The notes: generated by a model not told the origin, from the letters alone. Positions 9,453 to 19,443 are shown, counted from the first letter of the stretch. The stretch: 64,000 nt of DNA from an uncultured Roseburia sp. (GCA_934317215.1 CAKREH010000019.1:1-64000); one strand, 5' to 3'. Numbers and translations: made by a program.

Positions 9453-10487
9453 TTACGACTCCCACCGGAAGATCTTCTCTTCCGGCACATACTCTAAAAG
9501 CTGTCTGATCAGAAATCTCTCCATCTGTTCTGTCAGCTCTTTTCCATAATGATAAACCCCGCCGTCATTCTGAAACGGGAACTGCACCACTGCAGAATAC
9601 GGTTCGTTTTTTCTCATTTTCTTTAAATAATCCTGCGAGACTCGGAAAGAGCCGACACTGACATCAAAGATCTGATCCATTGGGACTTCTTTTGTGACAA
9701 GTTCTAACATTTCGCGATACTCTTTTTCCCAGTCCGGGCAGTAGATCATCGGATCAAAACACAGCCGCACCGGAAATCCTTTTTTTACTGCATCTGCCAC
9801 ACAGCGGACACGCTGCAAAAGTGATGGTGTATTATGTTCATACTGTTTTGTGATATGCTGTGGCGAAAGTGTAAACGCATAGATTATATTTTTATCGGGT
9901 ATCAGATCGTCAAAAAGCTTCACATTCGCCGACTTTGTGCGGATCTCGATTTTAAGTGGATAGAGTGATGTTTTATTTTCTTCCAGAACAAAATGCTCCC
10001 ACGCCCTGACGTAACCGGTCACTGACTCAAACGCCAGCAGATCTGTATCATAGGACACACACAGATAAACCGAGTGTTCGGACAGCATCCGGTGAAGTTC
10101 TTCAAATGTATCTTCTATATTTACAAAAATAACGATATTCGCTGAGGGATACATTCCTTTTAAATAACAGTATTCGCAGTCATAGATGCAGTTCATCATA
10201 CAGGATGTATAATAAAAATATGTATTTCCAAAACTCTGGCACACCGGTGCCCCCTGATAGATCAGACTGCCCGTCTTTTTTGCAAGGATCAGGTTCTGCG
10301 CATGGTGCTGTTCTTCATAGTCCTGCCTGCGTCTGCAGAATACATCTTTATAATGTTTGACATACACAATTTCTGCATCCATAAAACGCGCTAAGATTTG
10401 CTTTACCCGCGGATGTTCCGCTATTTCTTCTTCCACATAAATATGAGAAAAAAACGAATTATAATAATTTTCGTCCAAGCTCTTCAA
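9453..10487 (-). CDS. splB: Spore photoproduct lyase family radical-SAM protein
   Basis: A radical-SAM enzyme of the SPL type, 344 residues. The cluster-binding motif is C-x3-C-x2-C (CIYDCEYC) at about residues 99-106, in the SPL context SCMMNC and YLKGMYPSANIV. Spore photoproduct lyase repairs UV-induced thymine dimers in germinating spores. The start is an in-frame TTG at 10,487 inside the preceding gene, with a 29-bp overlap and only a weak GGGAAA site. Its overlap with a nucleosidase-like gene suggests a shared role. Roseburia-like hosts are not known for easy sporulation, so the true substrate may differ. Confidence 0.8.
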   Translation of the reverse strand: MKSLDENYYNSFFSHIYVEEEIAEHPRVKQILARFMDAEIVYVKHYKDVFCRRRQDYEEQHHAQNLILAKKTGSLIYQGAPVCQSFGNTYFYYTSCMMNCIYDCEYCYLKGMYPSANIVIFVNIEDTFEELHRMLSEHSVYLCVSYDTDLLAFESVTGYVRAWEHFVLEENKTSLYPLKIEIRTKSANVKLFDDLIPDKNIIYAFTLSPQHITKQYEHNTPSLLQRVRCVADAVKKGFPVRLCFDPMIYCPDWEKEYREMLELVTKEVPMDQIFDVSVGSFRVSQDYLKKMRKNEPYSAVVQFPFQNDGGVYHYGKELTEQMERFLIRQLLEYVPEEKIFRWES

Positions 10488-11415
10488 AACAGCTTTTCCC
10501 CTCTCTTTTATCCTTGCAGGGCAGCTTCCCCGCCTGATACATTTCTTCTATGATTCCCTGATAGTCGATCCCCGCAAGGACTGCATATTTCAGCTGCTGT
10601 ATCACAGAAGCGCGCATTACCGCCGAGCAGTGCATATCTGCGCTTAACTTCTGTGCAAACTCCAATACCTCTTCCAGTTCTTTCCGATTCTGCCGTTTTT
10701 TTGTCTCATCGATTTTCACCAGATCATCCAGGTAACTCCTGATTTCAGGAACCGCGCCCTCAATGCTCTGTTTCAGCATTTCTGCTGACAGATCCTGTAC
10801 GTTTCCCTCATCTGTCACAACTTTTAAAAATGACATCTGATGCGGGTTGAAAAAATATGCTCCTGCCTGATATATCGAAGATGCTTCCATATCATAAAGG
10901 AAACCCTCTGCCGCATTGTTTTTTATGGCAGTTTCGTTTTTTTTCATTAATTCCGTTCTGTTTTCTGTACGATAAGGCATTGCCCCTGTCACAATTTCCG
11001 CTTCCATAAATGGATGTCTGTATAAAATATCCGGGTAAAATGTGCGCCCTGTCACATGTTCCGTGATCTTTTTGCACAGATACACTATTCTTACCCTTAT
11101 ATTCCTGCAAATTCCGCCTGCAGTTTCTTTTTCTGAAATATTCTTATGAGTTTCATCTGATCCATTTTTTGCGGAAACCCACGCACATGTCCCGATATTA
11201 ACCAGAAAATCCTCCGGCTGCGGAGTGTTCTTCGTACAGATTCTCGCCACAGCTGCCGCCGCTGCATTCATCCCGCATCCTGTTACTGTAAGCAAAATTT
11301 GTTTTTCTTCATCAAAAAAGACAGGAAAACAAGTTTCATCTGTCTTTTTTTTCAATCCATATTCACGAATCAATGGTTCTGCCTCGTGGTACAAAGCACT
11401 AAATATATATATCAT
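10459..11415 (-). CDS. Nucleoside phosphorylase-fold protein paired with SPL
   Basis: The N-terminal two thirds have the MTA/SAH-nucleosidase fold: a VTGCGMNAAAAAVARI glycine segment near residue 45, NIGTCAW, and a purine-site segment YDMEASSIYQAG followed by VVTDEGN, which keeps the catalytic-type Asp. A helical extension of about 80 residues follows (KKRQNRKELEEVL onward). It precedes and overlaps the SPL gene by 29 bp. The family and pairing are clear to me, but the substrate is not. A role in handling adenosyl or damaged-nucleoside products is speculation. The ATG is preceded by AGGATGAG. Confidence 0.75.
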   Translation of the reverse strand: MIYIFSALYHEAEPLIREYGLKKKTDETCFPVFFDEEKQILLTVTGCGMNAAAAAVARICTKNTPQPEDFLVNIGTCAWVSAKNGSDETHKNISEKETAGGICRNIRVRIVYLCKKITEHVTGRTFYPDILYRHPFMEAEIVTGAMPYRTENRTELMKKNETAIKNNAAEGFLYDMEASSIYQAGAYFFNPHQMSFLKVVTDEGNVQDLSAEMLKQSIEGAVPEIRSYLDDLVKIDETKKRQNRKELEEVLEFAQKLSADMHCSAVMRASVIQQLKYAVLAGIDYQGIIEEMYQAGKLPCKDKREGKSCFEELGRKLL

Positions 11416-11465
11416 AACAACTCATCCTGACAATGTAACTGTCACTGTCTTAAAATTCCTGTTTT

Positions 11466-11906
11466 CTACGCTTTTCCGGTACTTCCGATACCACCGCGGT
11501 TTTCATTGCCAAGTGTATCTGTCTCCTCAAAACGGATGACCGGCTGATGTTTCTGGATCCGGAACTGACAGATGCGGTCATTGACATTGATCTCCGTATC
11601 ACGCACTGCAAGCGCCGGCATCATCCACACATCATCATCTCCGCAGTAGCTTTCATCTACAACGCCCATATGGTTTGTCTGAATGATTCCAAAATTCTTG
11701 TAGGTAGAACTTCTCGGTACAATGACTGCCTCATACCCTGCCGGAAGCTGCATGGACACGCCAAGTTTGATTAATTTAAATTCGCCTTTTTTTAATACAA
11801 CGTGTTCCGCTGAACGAAGATCGATCCAGTCACTTTTTCCGTCAATATAGGTAAGTTTTTCTATTTCGTTTGAATGATATTTAATTCTGATTGTCTGCTG
11901 CTCCAT
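11466..11906 (-). CDS. dut: dUTP diphosphatase (trimeric dUTPase)
   Basis: Hydrolyses dUTP to dUMP and diphosphate, keeping uracil out of DNA and feeding thymidylate synthesis. All five motifs of the trimeric family are present in order: [36 protein letters not shown], and the C-terminal P-loop-like arm RGGIGSTG. The length of 146 residues is normal. An AGGAG precedes the ATG. It lies just upstream of the SPL pair and 12 bp downstream of gpsA, probably in one transcript. Confidence 0.92.
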   Translation of the reverse strand: MEQQTIRIKYHSNEIEKLTYIDGKSDWIDLRSAEHVVLKKGEFKLIKLGVSMQLPAGYEAVIVPRSSTYKNFGIIQTNHMGVVDESYCGDDDVWMMPALAVRDTEINVNDRICQFRIQKHQPVIRFEETDTLGNENRGGIGSTGKA

Positions 11907-11918
11907 TTTTTCTCCTGT

Positions 11919-12932
11919 CTATTCTGACCACTCTAAACTGCTGTGCTCTTCTCTGCGGTCACGCATCATCAGCTCGCGTACTGCGTCTTTTGCCGGTTTG
12001 TTGTCAAACAGAACGTGATTGATCTCCTCGATGATCGGCATATTCACTTCGTATTTTCCCGCAAGCGCGATCGCTGCTTTTGCGGAATAAACACCCTCAA
12101 CAACCATCTTTACCTCATCCATCGCCTGTTTCATCGTATATCCCTGTCCCATCAGCATACCGGCTTTGCGGTTTCTGGAATGTTTGCTCTCACAGGTTAC
12201 GATCAGATCACCGATACCGGTCAGACCATTTAATGTCTCTGCACTTGCTCCCATTTTGATCGCAAGTCTGCTGATCTCGGATATACCGCGTGTGATCAAT
12301 GCTGCCTTGGTATTATCTCCGTACCCAAGTCCGTCTGCCATACCGGCTGCAAGCGCGATCACATTCTTTAAGGATCCGCCAAGTTCCATTCCAAGTACAT
12401 CCGGACTTGTGTAGACACGGAATACTTCATTCATAAAAATATCCTGTATACCCTCAGCCACGGATTTCTTTCTCGCGCCAGCAACGACGGTTGTCGGAAG
12501 CCCGATCCCGACTTCCTCCGCATGGCTCGGTCCGCACATCACTGCCACATCAGCAGCAGGGATCTCCTGTTCCACGATATCGGAAAGTGTCATAAGGGTC
12601 TCTTCCTCGATCCCTTTTGCCACGCACACGATCACCTGTCCTTTTTTTACAAAAGGCGCCATGGATTTTGCCGTGCTTCTCGTAAAAACAGACGGCACCG
12701 CAAGGATCAGATAATCTTTTCCCTCGATCGCCTCTTTTAAATCTGTGGTAAATGTAATGCCCTCCGGTAATTTCACTCCCGGAAGTTTATCTACATGCTC
12801 GTGTTTTTCACGGAGCATCTGTATCTCCTGCTCCACGATCGACCAAACTGTCACATCGTTTCCATTTGTATGTAATACCAGAGAAAGTGCTGTACCCCAG
12901 CTTCCTGCACCGATAACCGCTGTCTTTGCCAT
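11919..12932 (-). CDS. gpsA: NAD(P)H-dependent glycerol-3-phosphate dehydrogenase
   Basis: Makes sn-glycerol-3-phosphate from dihydroxyacetone phosphate for phospholipid synthesis. The N-terminal GAGSWGTALS is the dinucleotide-binding loop. The central GGSLKNVIALAAGMADGL carries the catalytic lysine, and TRGISE with GLTGIGDLIVTC is typical. The length of 337 residues is standard. AGGAGG precedes the ATG. The next gene upstream is plsY, whose product uses glycerol-3-phosphate, and der lies beyond it. This der-plsY-gpsA order is common in Firmicutes. Confidence 0.96.
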   Translation of the reverse strand: MAKTAVIGAGSWGTALSLVLHTNGNDVTVWSIVEQEIQMLREKHEHVDKLPGVKLPEGITFTTDLKEAIEGKDYLILAVPSVFTRSTAKSMAPFVKKGQVIVCVAKGIEEETLMTLSDIVEQEIPAADVAVMCGPSHAEEVGIGLPTTVVAGARKKSVAEGIQDIFMNEVFRVYTSPDVLGMELGGSLKNVIALAAGMADGLGYGDNTKAALITRGISEISRLAIKMGASAETLNGLTGIGDLIVTCESKHSRNRKAGMLMGQGYTMKQAMDEVKMVVEGVYSAKAAIALAGKYEVNMPIIEEINHVLFDNKPAKDAVRELMMRDRREEHSSLEWSE

Positions 12933-12945
12933 GCTGTCATTCCTC

Positions 12946-13590
12946 CTAATTCTTTTTCATTCCAAATTTGTTTTCCGTTCCGGTAAGCAGACGCTTAATA
13001 TTTGCTTTGTGTCTCCACAATGCCATCGCGGTGAAACATGCGCTGACAATATAAAACTCCGGCAGATATGCCGCATCCACATGAAGATATCCCATGTGTC
13101 CGAAAATCAGCACCTGGATCAGATAGCTTGTTACAACCAGGATAGAACCTAACGATACATATCTCGTGACCGCGATCGATCCGATAAACAGGATCAGGCA
13201 GATCGGCGCCGCAAGCGGACACACCGCAAGGATCACGCCCGATGTACACGCGATTCCCTTTCCGCCATTAAATTTGAGATAAAACGGGAAGTTGTGTCCC
13301 AAAACGGCTCCGAATCCCGCGTAAAGTTCTAAGATTTTGATTGCATCCGGATATTTTCCGATAAAAATGAAACGGATCAGAAGCACTGCAAAAATAGCCT
13401 TGAACAGATCCCCCAAAAAAGTGATAAGACCTGCCTTCCAGCCTAACACGCGCAGCGTATTGGTCGTTCCGGCATTGCCGCTGCCCTGCGTCCTGATATC
13501 CACGCCATGCTTTTCTCCATAAATATATCCTGTCTGGAATAATCCAAAACAATACCCCACTGCCACTGCTATGATTCTTGCCCCAAGCAT
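12946..13590 (-). CDS. plsY: Acyl-phosphate:glycerol-3-phosphate acyltransferase PlsY
   Basis: A five-to-six-pass membrane enzyme of 214 residues that acylates glycerol-3-phosphate using acyl-phosphate, the first membrane step of phospholipid synthesis. Conserved loops are visible: GSGNAGTTNTLRVLG, the phosphate-binding GHNFPFYLKFNGGKGIA, and a late VTRYVSLGSI. Its ATG overlaps the der stop (TAATG), indicating coupled translation, with AGGAAGG upstream. Confidence 0.96.
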   Translation of the reverse strand: MLGARIIAVAVGYCFGLFQTGYIYGEKHGVDIRTQGSGNAGTTNTLRVLGWKAGLITFLGDLFKAIFAVLLIRFIFIGKYPDAIKILELYAGFGAVLGHNFPFYLKFNGGKGIACTSGVILAVCPLAAPICLILFIGSIAVTRYVSLGSILVVTSYLIQVLIFGHMGYLHVDAAYLPEFYIVSACFTAMALWRHKANIKRLLTGTENKFGMKKN

Positions 13591-14915
13591 TACTGTTCTT
13601 CCTTCCTCTCACGAATGATAAATTTTAACGCCGTTCCACGGAATCCAAATGTATCACGGATGCGATTTTCCAGATAACGGGTATAGGAAAAATGCATCAG
13701 TTCTTTGTCATTGACAAAAATAACAAATGTCGGTGGTTTTACTGCAACCTGTGTGGTATAGTAGATCTTTAAACGTTTTCCTTTATCTGAAGGCGGCTGC
13801 TGCATTGCCACTGCCTCCGCAACGATCTCATTTAAGACACCCGTTGCAACACGCATACTGTTATTTTCAATGACAAGATCGATCATGTCAAACAGTTTAT
13901 TTAAGCGCTGTCCTGATTTTGCAGAGATAAACAAAATTTCTGCATATGGCATAAAGCTTAAGATCTGACGGATCTTCTCCGTATGGCGGTAGATCGTCTT
14001 ATCGTCTTTTTCAATGGCATCCCATTTATTGACCGCAATGATAATACCTTTTCCACGTTCATGGGCGATTCCTGCGATCTTCGCATCCTGCTCAGTCACG
14101 CCCTCGGTCGCATCGATCACAATAATACATACATCGGCACGCTCCACTGCTGTAACGGCACGGATGATGCTGTAACGCTCGATTTCTTCCTTGATCTTAT
14201 TCTTGCGGCGAAGTCCCGCCGTGTCAATAAACACGTATTCTTTTCCATTGTAACGGATATCCGTATCGATCGCATCACGGGTCGTACCTGCAATGTCAGA
14301 TACGATCACACGGTCTTCCTGTGCCAGCTTATTGATCAGGGATGACTTTCCAACATTCGGCTTTCCGATGATCGCAACCTTTGGTCTCTCATCCTCCACC
14401 TCATCTTTGTTGTATTCCGGGAAATTCTTTACCACCTCGTCAAGCATATCCCCAAGACCTAACATGGAAGATGCTGAGATTGGAAACGGATCACCGATAC
14501 CCAGATTATAAAACTCATACACATCCGGCATAAATTTTTCAAAACTGTCCACTTTATTGACTACTAAAACGACCGGCTTTCCGGAACGTCGCAGCATATC
14601 TGCCACCTTGGAATCCGAATCCTGAAGTCCCTGTCTCACGTCTGTCAAAAAGATGATCACATCCGCGGTTGCGATCGCAATCTCCGCCTGCTCACGCATC
14701 TGGGATAAAATAATATCTTTACTATCCGGTTCAATACCACCGGTATCGATCATGGTAAAATGATAATCCAGCCAGGTCACATCCGCATAAATCCTGTCTC
14801 TGGTCACGCCCGGCGTATCCTTTACGATGGAAATCCGCTCGCCTGCAAGCACATTAAACAATGTCGATTTTCCAACATTTGGACGACCCACGATCGCCAC
14901 TACGGGTTTACTCAT
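13590..14915 (-). CDS. der: Ribosome biogenesis GTPase Der (EngA)
   Basis: An essential tandem-GTPase needed for 50S subunit assembly. The first G domain begins GRPNVGKST near residue 10, the second has GKPNVGKSS near 180, each with DTAG/DTGG and NKxD boxes. A KH-like domain ends the 441-residue chain. The ATG at 14,915 ([10 protein letters not shown]) has AGGA close upstream; the longer ORF starts at a TTG and is unlikely. It leads the der-plsY-gpsA-dut run. Confidence 0.97.
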   Translation of the reverse strand: MSKPVVAIVGRPNVGKSTLFNVLAGERISIVKDTPGVTRDRIYADVTWLDYHFTMIDTGGIEPDSKDIILSQMREQAEIAIATADVIIFLTDVRQGLQDSDSKVADMLRRSGKPVVLVVNKVDSFEKFMPDVYEFYNLGIGDPFPISASSMLGLGDMLDEVVKNFPEYNKDEVEDERPKVAIIGKPNVGKSSLINKLAQEDRVIVSDIAGTTRDAIDTDIRYNGKEYVFIDTAGLRRKNKIKEEIERYSIIRAVTAVERADVCIIVIDATEGVTEQDAKIAGIAHERGKGIIIAVNKWDAIEKDDKTIYRHTEKIRQILSFMPYAEILFISAKSGQRLNKLFDMIDLVIENNSMRVATGVLNEIVAEAVAMQQPPSDKGKRLKIYYTTQVAVKPPTFVIFVNDKELMHFSYTRYLENRIRDTFGFRGTALKFIIRERKEEQ

Positions 14916-15068
14916 AATTTCCTGTACTCCTTTTATTCTCAAATCTCATTCACTTCATGAGCGGCTGATACCACGCTCTGAACATTATTTTGATTTTACA
15001 ATATCCTGTGGTTCTTGTAAAGATATTTTCCATTCCGGGCTTTTGCAGAACATTTCACGAATTTTTAT

Positions 15069-17000
15069 TTATTCCGTCACATCTGTCCTTTTCTGAATTT
15101 CATCGAGCTCATCATAATTATACAGATGCCAGTTATCATTAATCACACCCATCTTTTCCAATGCTTTTACTGTATTTTCACATTTTGGTCCAAACTGGAT
15201 ATAACTGCTGCCGGATGCATCGCCAGCCACAGCATTATCATTTCGCGCATTCCGGTAATCATAATAATTATAATAGTAATCCCAGGTCTGGTAATCATTT
15301 CCTTTTCCATAATAGGAAATCGAAAATGAATTGGTATACATCTCGTCCTGTCCATCCTTATAAACCGCCGGGAGCTGATAATAATCAAAATTCCCCTCTC
15401 TTACATCCTGTTCAACAGCGTCCCTCAGAATGGTGCTTTCCTGTCTGGAGAATGTATATGCATCCGATTCCCCATTCTCCTTATAGACGGTTAAATACCC
15501 AGAGTAATAATCATTTTCTTTATATCTGTTTCCAAGAATCTGTTTCATCATATTATCCGGATCCGTCTCCAAAGCAGACAGTTTATATGCAACTGAATTT
15601 TTGTCTTTTAATGCTGCGTCCGTAACGGAAACCGGATATCTCCGCTCAAACATAGAGCCATCCTTCATATAATACCGGAACGACGTGTAATAATAATTTT
15701 TGCCTTTTTTATAGACGGATAAATATTCATCCTTGCTGTCAATGCACTGTTTCTGTAATTCCAGTACTTCCGGTATCTGCTCTTTTAAAACATAAACCGG
15801 ATAATCCATATTTACAAATGCTGCTTCAATCTCAGATGCATCCGGGATTTTGCGTTCAATACCAAATACATCCAAACGGAAACAAGTCAGTAATATCAGC
15901 ACAACTGCTGCAAAGCCAGCCCACTCTGCAATTCTTTTTTTACATAGTACCCGGAAATTTTTCTGGAGGATCATTTCCGCTGCAAAAAAACAAATACTGC
16001 CAAAAATGACCATAAAAATCATAAGGCAGGCAAACTCATTCATTTTTATATACTCAAGCAGCAGCGTAGATACGGCAAGTGCAGTCAACCCACCGCCGCA
16101 GATACCGGAAATCCAGCGGAACACCGGTTTTAAAGCAGTAATACTGACCACATCTCCCGCTGTTTCAATCTTATGGTTTTTATATAGAAGATACGCAAAT
16201 ACCGTGATCACAACTGCCGCCACCGCATAGACTGCAGCCACATTTCCTCCACTGATCGTAACTCCGACCGCCTGCACATAATCCTTATCATATTTTACTC
16301 CCATTTTCATATTTCGAAACAGGTAATCAAGCGGCGAGAGTATACTCGATGGATTCGATGTCCATGTATCCGATATGCCATAGCAGATCAGACTCGAAAT
16401 ATTCTGCACCATCTTCATACAGCCGATCCATAGATAATTAACTGCCAGATAATAAAACGGCATGGCAAAAATATTTCCCGTCAGCATAGCCACGAATACA
16501 GCGAGTGCATACGCAAAAAAAGATACCCCCGCAATATCCATAAACCAGAAAAATACATACTGGATACAGGTGATCTGATTTGCCAGGCACACCAGCACAC
16601 CGGCAATAAATGCGATCAACTCCGGGACGATCAAAAAAACAAATCCAGAAACATAATTTGTAATATAAAGTTCATGCCTGTCTAACGGCAGTGAATGTAT
16701 CATATTCGCATTTCTTGGATTATATAAATAAGAAAATACTGCAAGTGCCGCTGCCGCCGCCGCAATAAAAACCGGTATCACAGAACCTGCTCCTGCCAAT
16801 ACCGAACCTATCACATAAAACTGTTTCTGCACAAGCGGAACGTTGTTCCCGAAATAACTACCCTCATTATTTGAATAAAGCCAGATACTAAGCGGCACTA
16901 CCACGATCAAATAGCACAGGTATACAATCCAGATCGGCCAGTAATGTGTAAGATTCTTCTTAAATATTGTTGTATTAAAAGAGGATGTCTTTGACTTCAT
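15069..17000 (-). CDS. ABC transporter permease with large extracytoplasmic domain
   Basis: A 643-residue membrane protein. Hydrophobic segments fill roughly the first 370 residues, and the rest is a soluble, tyrosine-rich domain (FDYYQLPAVYKDG, YYYNYYDYRN) probably outside the cell. It is the permease of the ATPase encoded immediately upstream, with a 26-bp overlap. GGGAGG precedes the ATG at 17,000; the longer ORF adds MKWEVLI without a site. The organisation with a YtrA-type repressor resembles the B. subtilis ytr cell-envelope-stress locus. The substrate is unknown. Confidence 0.8.
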   Translation of the reverse strand: MKSKTSSFNTTIFKKNLTHYWPIWIVYLCYLIVVVPLSIWLYSNNEGSYFGNNVPLVQKQFYVIGSVLAGAGSVIPVFIAAAAAALAVFSYLYNPRNANMIHSLPLDRHELYITNYVSGFVFLIVPELIAFIAGVLVCLANQITCIQYVFFWFMDIAGVSFFAYALAVFVAMLTGNIFAMPFYYLAVNYLWIGCMKMVQNISSLICYGISDTWTSNPSSILSPLDYLFRNMKMGVKYDKDYVQAVGVTISGGNVAAVYAVAAVVITVFAYLLYKNHKIETAGDVVSITALKPVFRWISGICGGGLTALAVSTLLLEYIKMNEFACLMIFMVIFGSICFFAAEMILQKNFRVLCKKRIAEWAGFAAVVLILLTCFRLDVFGIERKIPDASEIEAAFVNMDYPVYVLKEQIPEVLELQKQCIDSKDEYLSVYKKGKNYYYTSFRYYMKDGSMFERRYPVSVTDAALKDKNSVAYKLSALETDPDNMMKQILGNRYKENDYYSGYLTVYKENGESDAYTFSRQESTILRDAVEQDVREGNFDYYQLPAVYKDGQDEMYTNSFSISYYGKGNDYQTWDYYYNYYDYRNARNDNAVAGDASGSSYIQFGPKCENTVKALEKMGVINDNWHLYNYDELDEIQKRTDVTE

Positions 17001-17874
17001 AATCAGCACCTCCCATTTCATAGATAAATATTTCTTCTAATGTCAGTGGAAGGACATCCACGATTGCCGGATTTGCTGCCGCTAAAGCTTTTTTGGCATC
17101 TTCCGGATCTCCTTTTACAATAAGTGTGTATACACGTCCTGTATTAGACATATGAAGAACTTCAAATTCTTCCGGCAGTTTCGGCACACCATTCTGACAG
17201 GCAACCTGGATTTTTGACACACTGCCCTGCAGGTCACTTAAAGACCTCTCGATCATGATCGTTCCCTGATGCATAATGCCGACATGATCACAGACATCCT
17301 CTAATTCTCTTAAATTATGGGACGATACTAAAACCGTCATCTGGCTTTCCGCAACTTCCGACATGATAATACTCCAGATCTGTCTGCGCATGACCGGATC
17401 AAGACCATCCACCGGCTCATCTAAAATCATCAGTTCCGGCTTTGCGCAAATTGCAAGCCAGAATGCAACCTGTTTCTGCATTCCCTTTGACAGACGGCGA
17501 ATACTCCTTTTTACATCGATATTCGGAAAAAATTCCTGCAGACGATAAAAAAGTTTTTCATCGAACGCAGGATAGATTCCCTGATAAAAACGCTTCATTT
17601 CCATCGTATCTGCCTGTATAAAATAAAATATTTCGTCCGGAATATAAGAAAATTCAGCCTTTACCTTTTTATTCTCATACACCGGTTCCCCTGCAATGAG
17701 AACTTCCCCCGCATCCGGTTTATATACCCCTGTAATGTGACGGATCAGTGTCGATTTTCCCGCTCCATTTGGTCCGACTAACCCATAGATCGCACCTTTT
17801 TCCACATGCATATCCACACCTTGCAGGGCACGAAACCCCTCAAAAGATTTTTCCAGATGATTTACCTGTATCAT
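16975..17874 (-). CDS. ABC transporter ATP-binding protein (YtrB-like)
   Basis: A single ABC ATPase of 299 residues. Walker A GPNGAGKST is near residue 35, the signature is the degenerate RLSKGMQKQ, Walker B is LMILDEPVDGLD, and the H-loop is SSHNLREL. The C-terminal tail is a small accessory domain. Its ATG overlaps the repressor stop (ATGA) and its 3' end overlaps the permease gene, so the three genes form a tight operon. Export or antibiotic sensing is suggested only by similarity to YtrB-type ATPases. Confidence 0.88.
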   Translation of the reverse strand: MIQVNHLEKSFEGFRALQGVDMHVEKGAIYGLVGPNGAGKSTLIRHITGVYKPDAGEVLIAGEPVYENKKVKAEFSYIPDEIFYFIQADTMEMKRFYQGIYPAFDEKLFYRLQEFFPNIDVKRSIRRLSKGMQKQVAFWLAICAKPELMILDEPVDGLDPVMRRQIWSIIMSEVAESQMTVLVSSHNLRELEDVCDHVGIMHQGTIMIERSLSDLQGSVSKIQVACQNGVPKLPEEFEVLHMSNTGRVYTLIVKGDPEDAKKALAAANPAIVDVLPLTLEEIFIYEMGGADYEVKDILF

Positions 17875-18245
17875 TGGTCCACCTTCCCTTCTGCCAGATT
17901 ATCCATACGCTCGACCAATTCCTTTTCCTTTACAGACAAAAAAAATAATTCTTCCACGATCTCATCAAATTCTGTCAGTAACTCTTTCGCCCTCGCATCA
18001 TAAACTTCTTTTCGCTCTGCAACAAAAGTTCCTTTTCCCGTGACCGTATAAATATAACCTTCACTTTCCAAATCCCGGTATGCTTTCTGGATCGTGTTCG
18101 GATTGATTGCAAGCTTTGCAGCAAGCTCACGGACCGATGGCAGTTTTTCATCCACAGAAAGAGAATTTGATATTACAAGTTTTCTGAGTCCATCCTTGAT
18201 CTGTTCGTAGATTGGTTTGGAATCACGATAATTAAGCTGTATCAA
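17871..18245 (-). CDS. GntR family regulator, YtrA subfamily
   Basis: A 124-residue repressor with an N-terminal winged helix-turn-helix (SVRELAAKLAINPNTIQKAY then RDLESEGYIYTVTGKGTFV) and only a short helical tail, which is the YtrA-subfamily layout. It is the first gene of an operon with the ABC ATPase and permease. An inverted repeat with YtrA-like geometry lies about 25 bp upstream (18,269-18,293), so autoregulation is likely. The inducing signal is unknown. Confidence 0.9.
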   Translation of the reverse strand: MIQLNYRDSKPIYEQIKDGLRKLVISNSLSVDEKLPSVRELAAKLAINPNTIQKAYRDLESEGYIYTVTGKGTFVAERKEVYDARAKELLTEFDEIVEELFFLSVKEKELVERMDNLAEGKVDQ

Positions 18246-18268
18246 TCAGATACCCCCTGTCTGTACTA

Positions 18269-18293
18269 ACCGTACTATTTTCTATCATACGGT
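18269..18293 (-). promoter_or_regulatory. Putative operator of the GntR/YtrA-type repressor
   Basis: A perfect inverted repeat ACCGTA-N13-TACGGT. The YtrA operator in B. subtilis has the same 6-13-6 spacing (AGTGTA-N13-TACACT). It lies between the putative -10 box and the gtnR-type start, overlapping the expected transcription start, which fits autorepression. Confidence 0.65.
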
Positions 18294-18294
18294 C

Positions 18295-18323
18295 ACTATA
18301 ACACGGGGCATCTGCTGATACAA
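18295..18323 (-). promoter_or_regulatory. Putative sigma-A promoter of the GntR-ABC operon
   Basis: On the minus strand TTGTAT and TATAGT are separated by 17 bp. The inverted-repeat operator begins directly downstream of the -10 box. Confidence 0.5.
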
Positions 18324-18405
18324 TAAAGATAATCCTATGATATTATGAAGATTTTATGAAGCCTGCTCAAAATAAAGTTCCTGTAAAATTATACGGGACA
18401 CCTTT

Positions 18406-19443
18406 CTAACCTAAATAAGCCCTCAATAATTCAAACGTATTCTTAACCCCGTCCTTATGGCTTCTCTCATATCCGTGGGACGCATACACTCCTGCACCGA
18501 TCAGACCGTGGCGTACATCATAACCAGCCGTCAATGCCACATCAGCATCCGAACCGTAGTATGGATAAACATCTACGGCAAAATCAAGATCGTTTTCTTT
18601 TGCAGCTTTGATCAATCCTGTGACTACGTCATAATTGTAAGGTCCCCTGCTGTCCTTTGCGCAGATGGATACCTGTGTTTCTTTACAGGTAAGTCCGTCT
18701 CCCACGCATCCCATATCCACAGAGATCACCTCCGTCACACCGTCCGGGATGGATGCCGCACCGCCGTGTCCGACTTCCTCATAGACTGTGATATGCTGGT
18801 ATACCATACGGTCTGTTGTGATATTTTCTTCTTTCAAATATTTTGCGTATCCAAGTAAAATGCCAACGCTCAACTTGTCATCTAAGAAACGGCTCTTGAT
18901 ATAGCCGGTCTTTGTCACTATAGTACGCGGATCAAAACATACAAAATCGCCTGCCATAATGCCAAGTTTTTCTGTTTCTTCTTTGGAATCCGCTTTCTCA
19001 TCAAGCACGATCTCCATCTCATCCCAGCTTCGTTTTGTGTCGCTGTAATCTCCGTTCACATGGATGGAAGCGTTCGAAAGCTGGCAGGTACCCTCAAATG
19101 TACCGGAAAATCTGGTTGCCACACGGCAGTTTTCCGCCTCCGCATTGTTGGCATTCATACCACCGATCGGAGATACTTTTAATCTTCCGTTTGACTTAAC
19201 CTCCGTTACGATCGCACCTAAGGTGTCAATATGTGCCTCTAACATCACGGCATCATCTTTATTTTTGCCGCCCAATGCGACAAGGACACCGCCCTTTACG
19301 GTAAGTTTTGGCTCATATCCTAATGCGCGGTATTCGCCTAAGACATACTCCGCCACCTCTTTGGTGCAGCCGGACGGACTGTCGATTGCAAGAATCTTTT
19401 TTGTTTCTTCCACGATATAATCAATATAATTTTTCTTTTCCAT
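18406..19443 (-). CDS. M42 family metallopeptidase (glutamyl/leucyl aminopeptidase type)
   Basis: A di-metal aminopeptidase of 345 residues that trims peptides in the cytoplasm. Metal ligands and catalytic residues are seen in LEAHIDTLG, DDKLSVGILLGYAK, the acid pair YEEVGHGG, a VSVDMG segment and the late HGYERSHKDG. The N-terminal DSPSGCTKEVAEY is also typical. GAGG lies just upstream of the ATG. It appears as a single transcription unit between the GntR operon and pgeF. Substrate preference cannot be told. Confidence 0.9.
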   Translation of the reverse strand: MEKKNYIDYIVEETKKILAIDSPSGCTKEVAEYVLGEYRALGYEPKLTVKGGVLVALGGKNKDDAVMLEAHIDTLGAIVTEVKSNGRLKVSPIGGMNANNAEAENCRVATRFSGTFEGTCQLSNASIHVNGDYSDTKRSWDEMEIVLDEKADSKEETEKLGIMAGDFVCFDPRTIVTKTGYIKSRFLDDKLSVGILLGYAKYLKEENITTDRMVYQHITVYEEVGHGGAASIPDGVTEVISVDMGCVGDGLTCKETQVSICAKDSRGPYNYDVVTGLIKAAKENDLDFAVDVYPYYGSDADVALTAGYDVRHGLIGAGVYASHGYERSHKDGVKNTFELLRAYLG

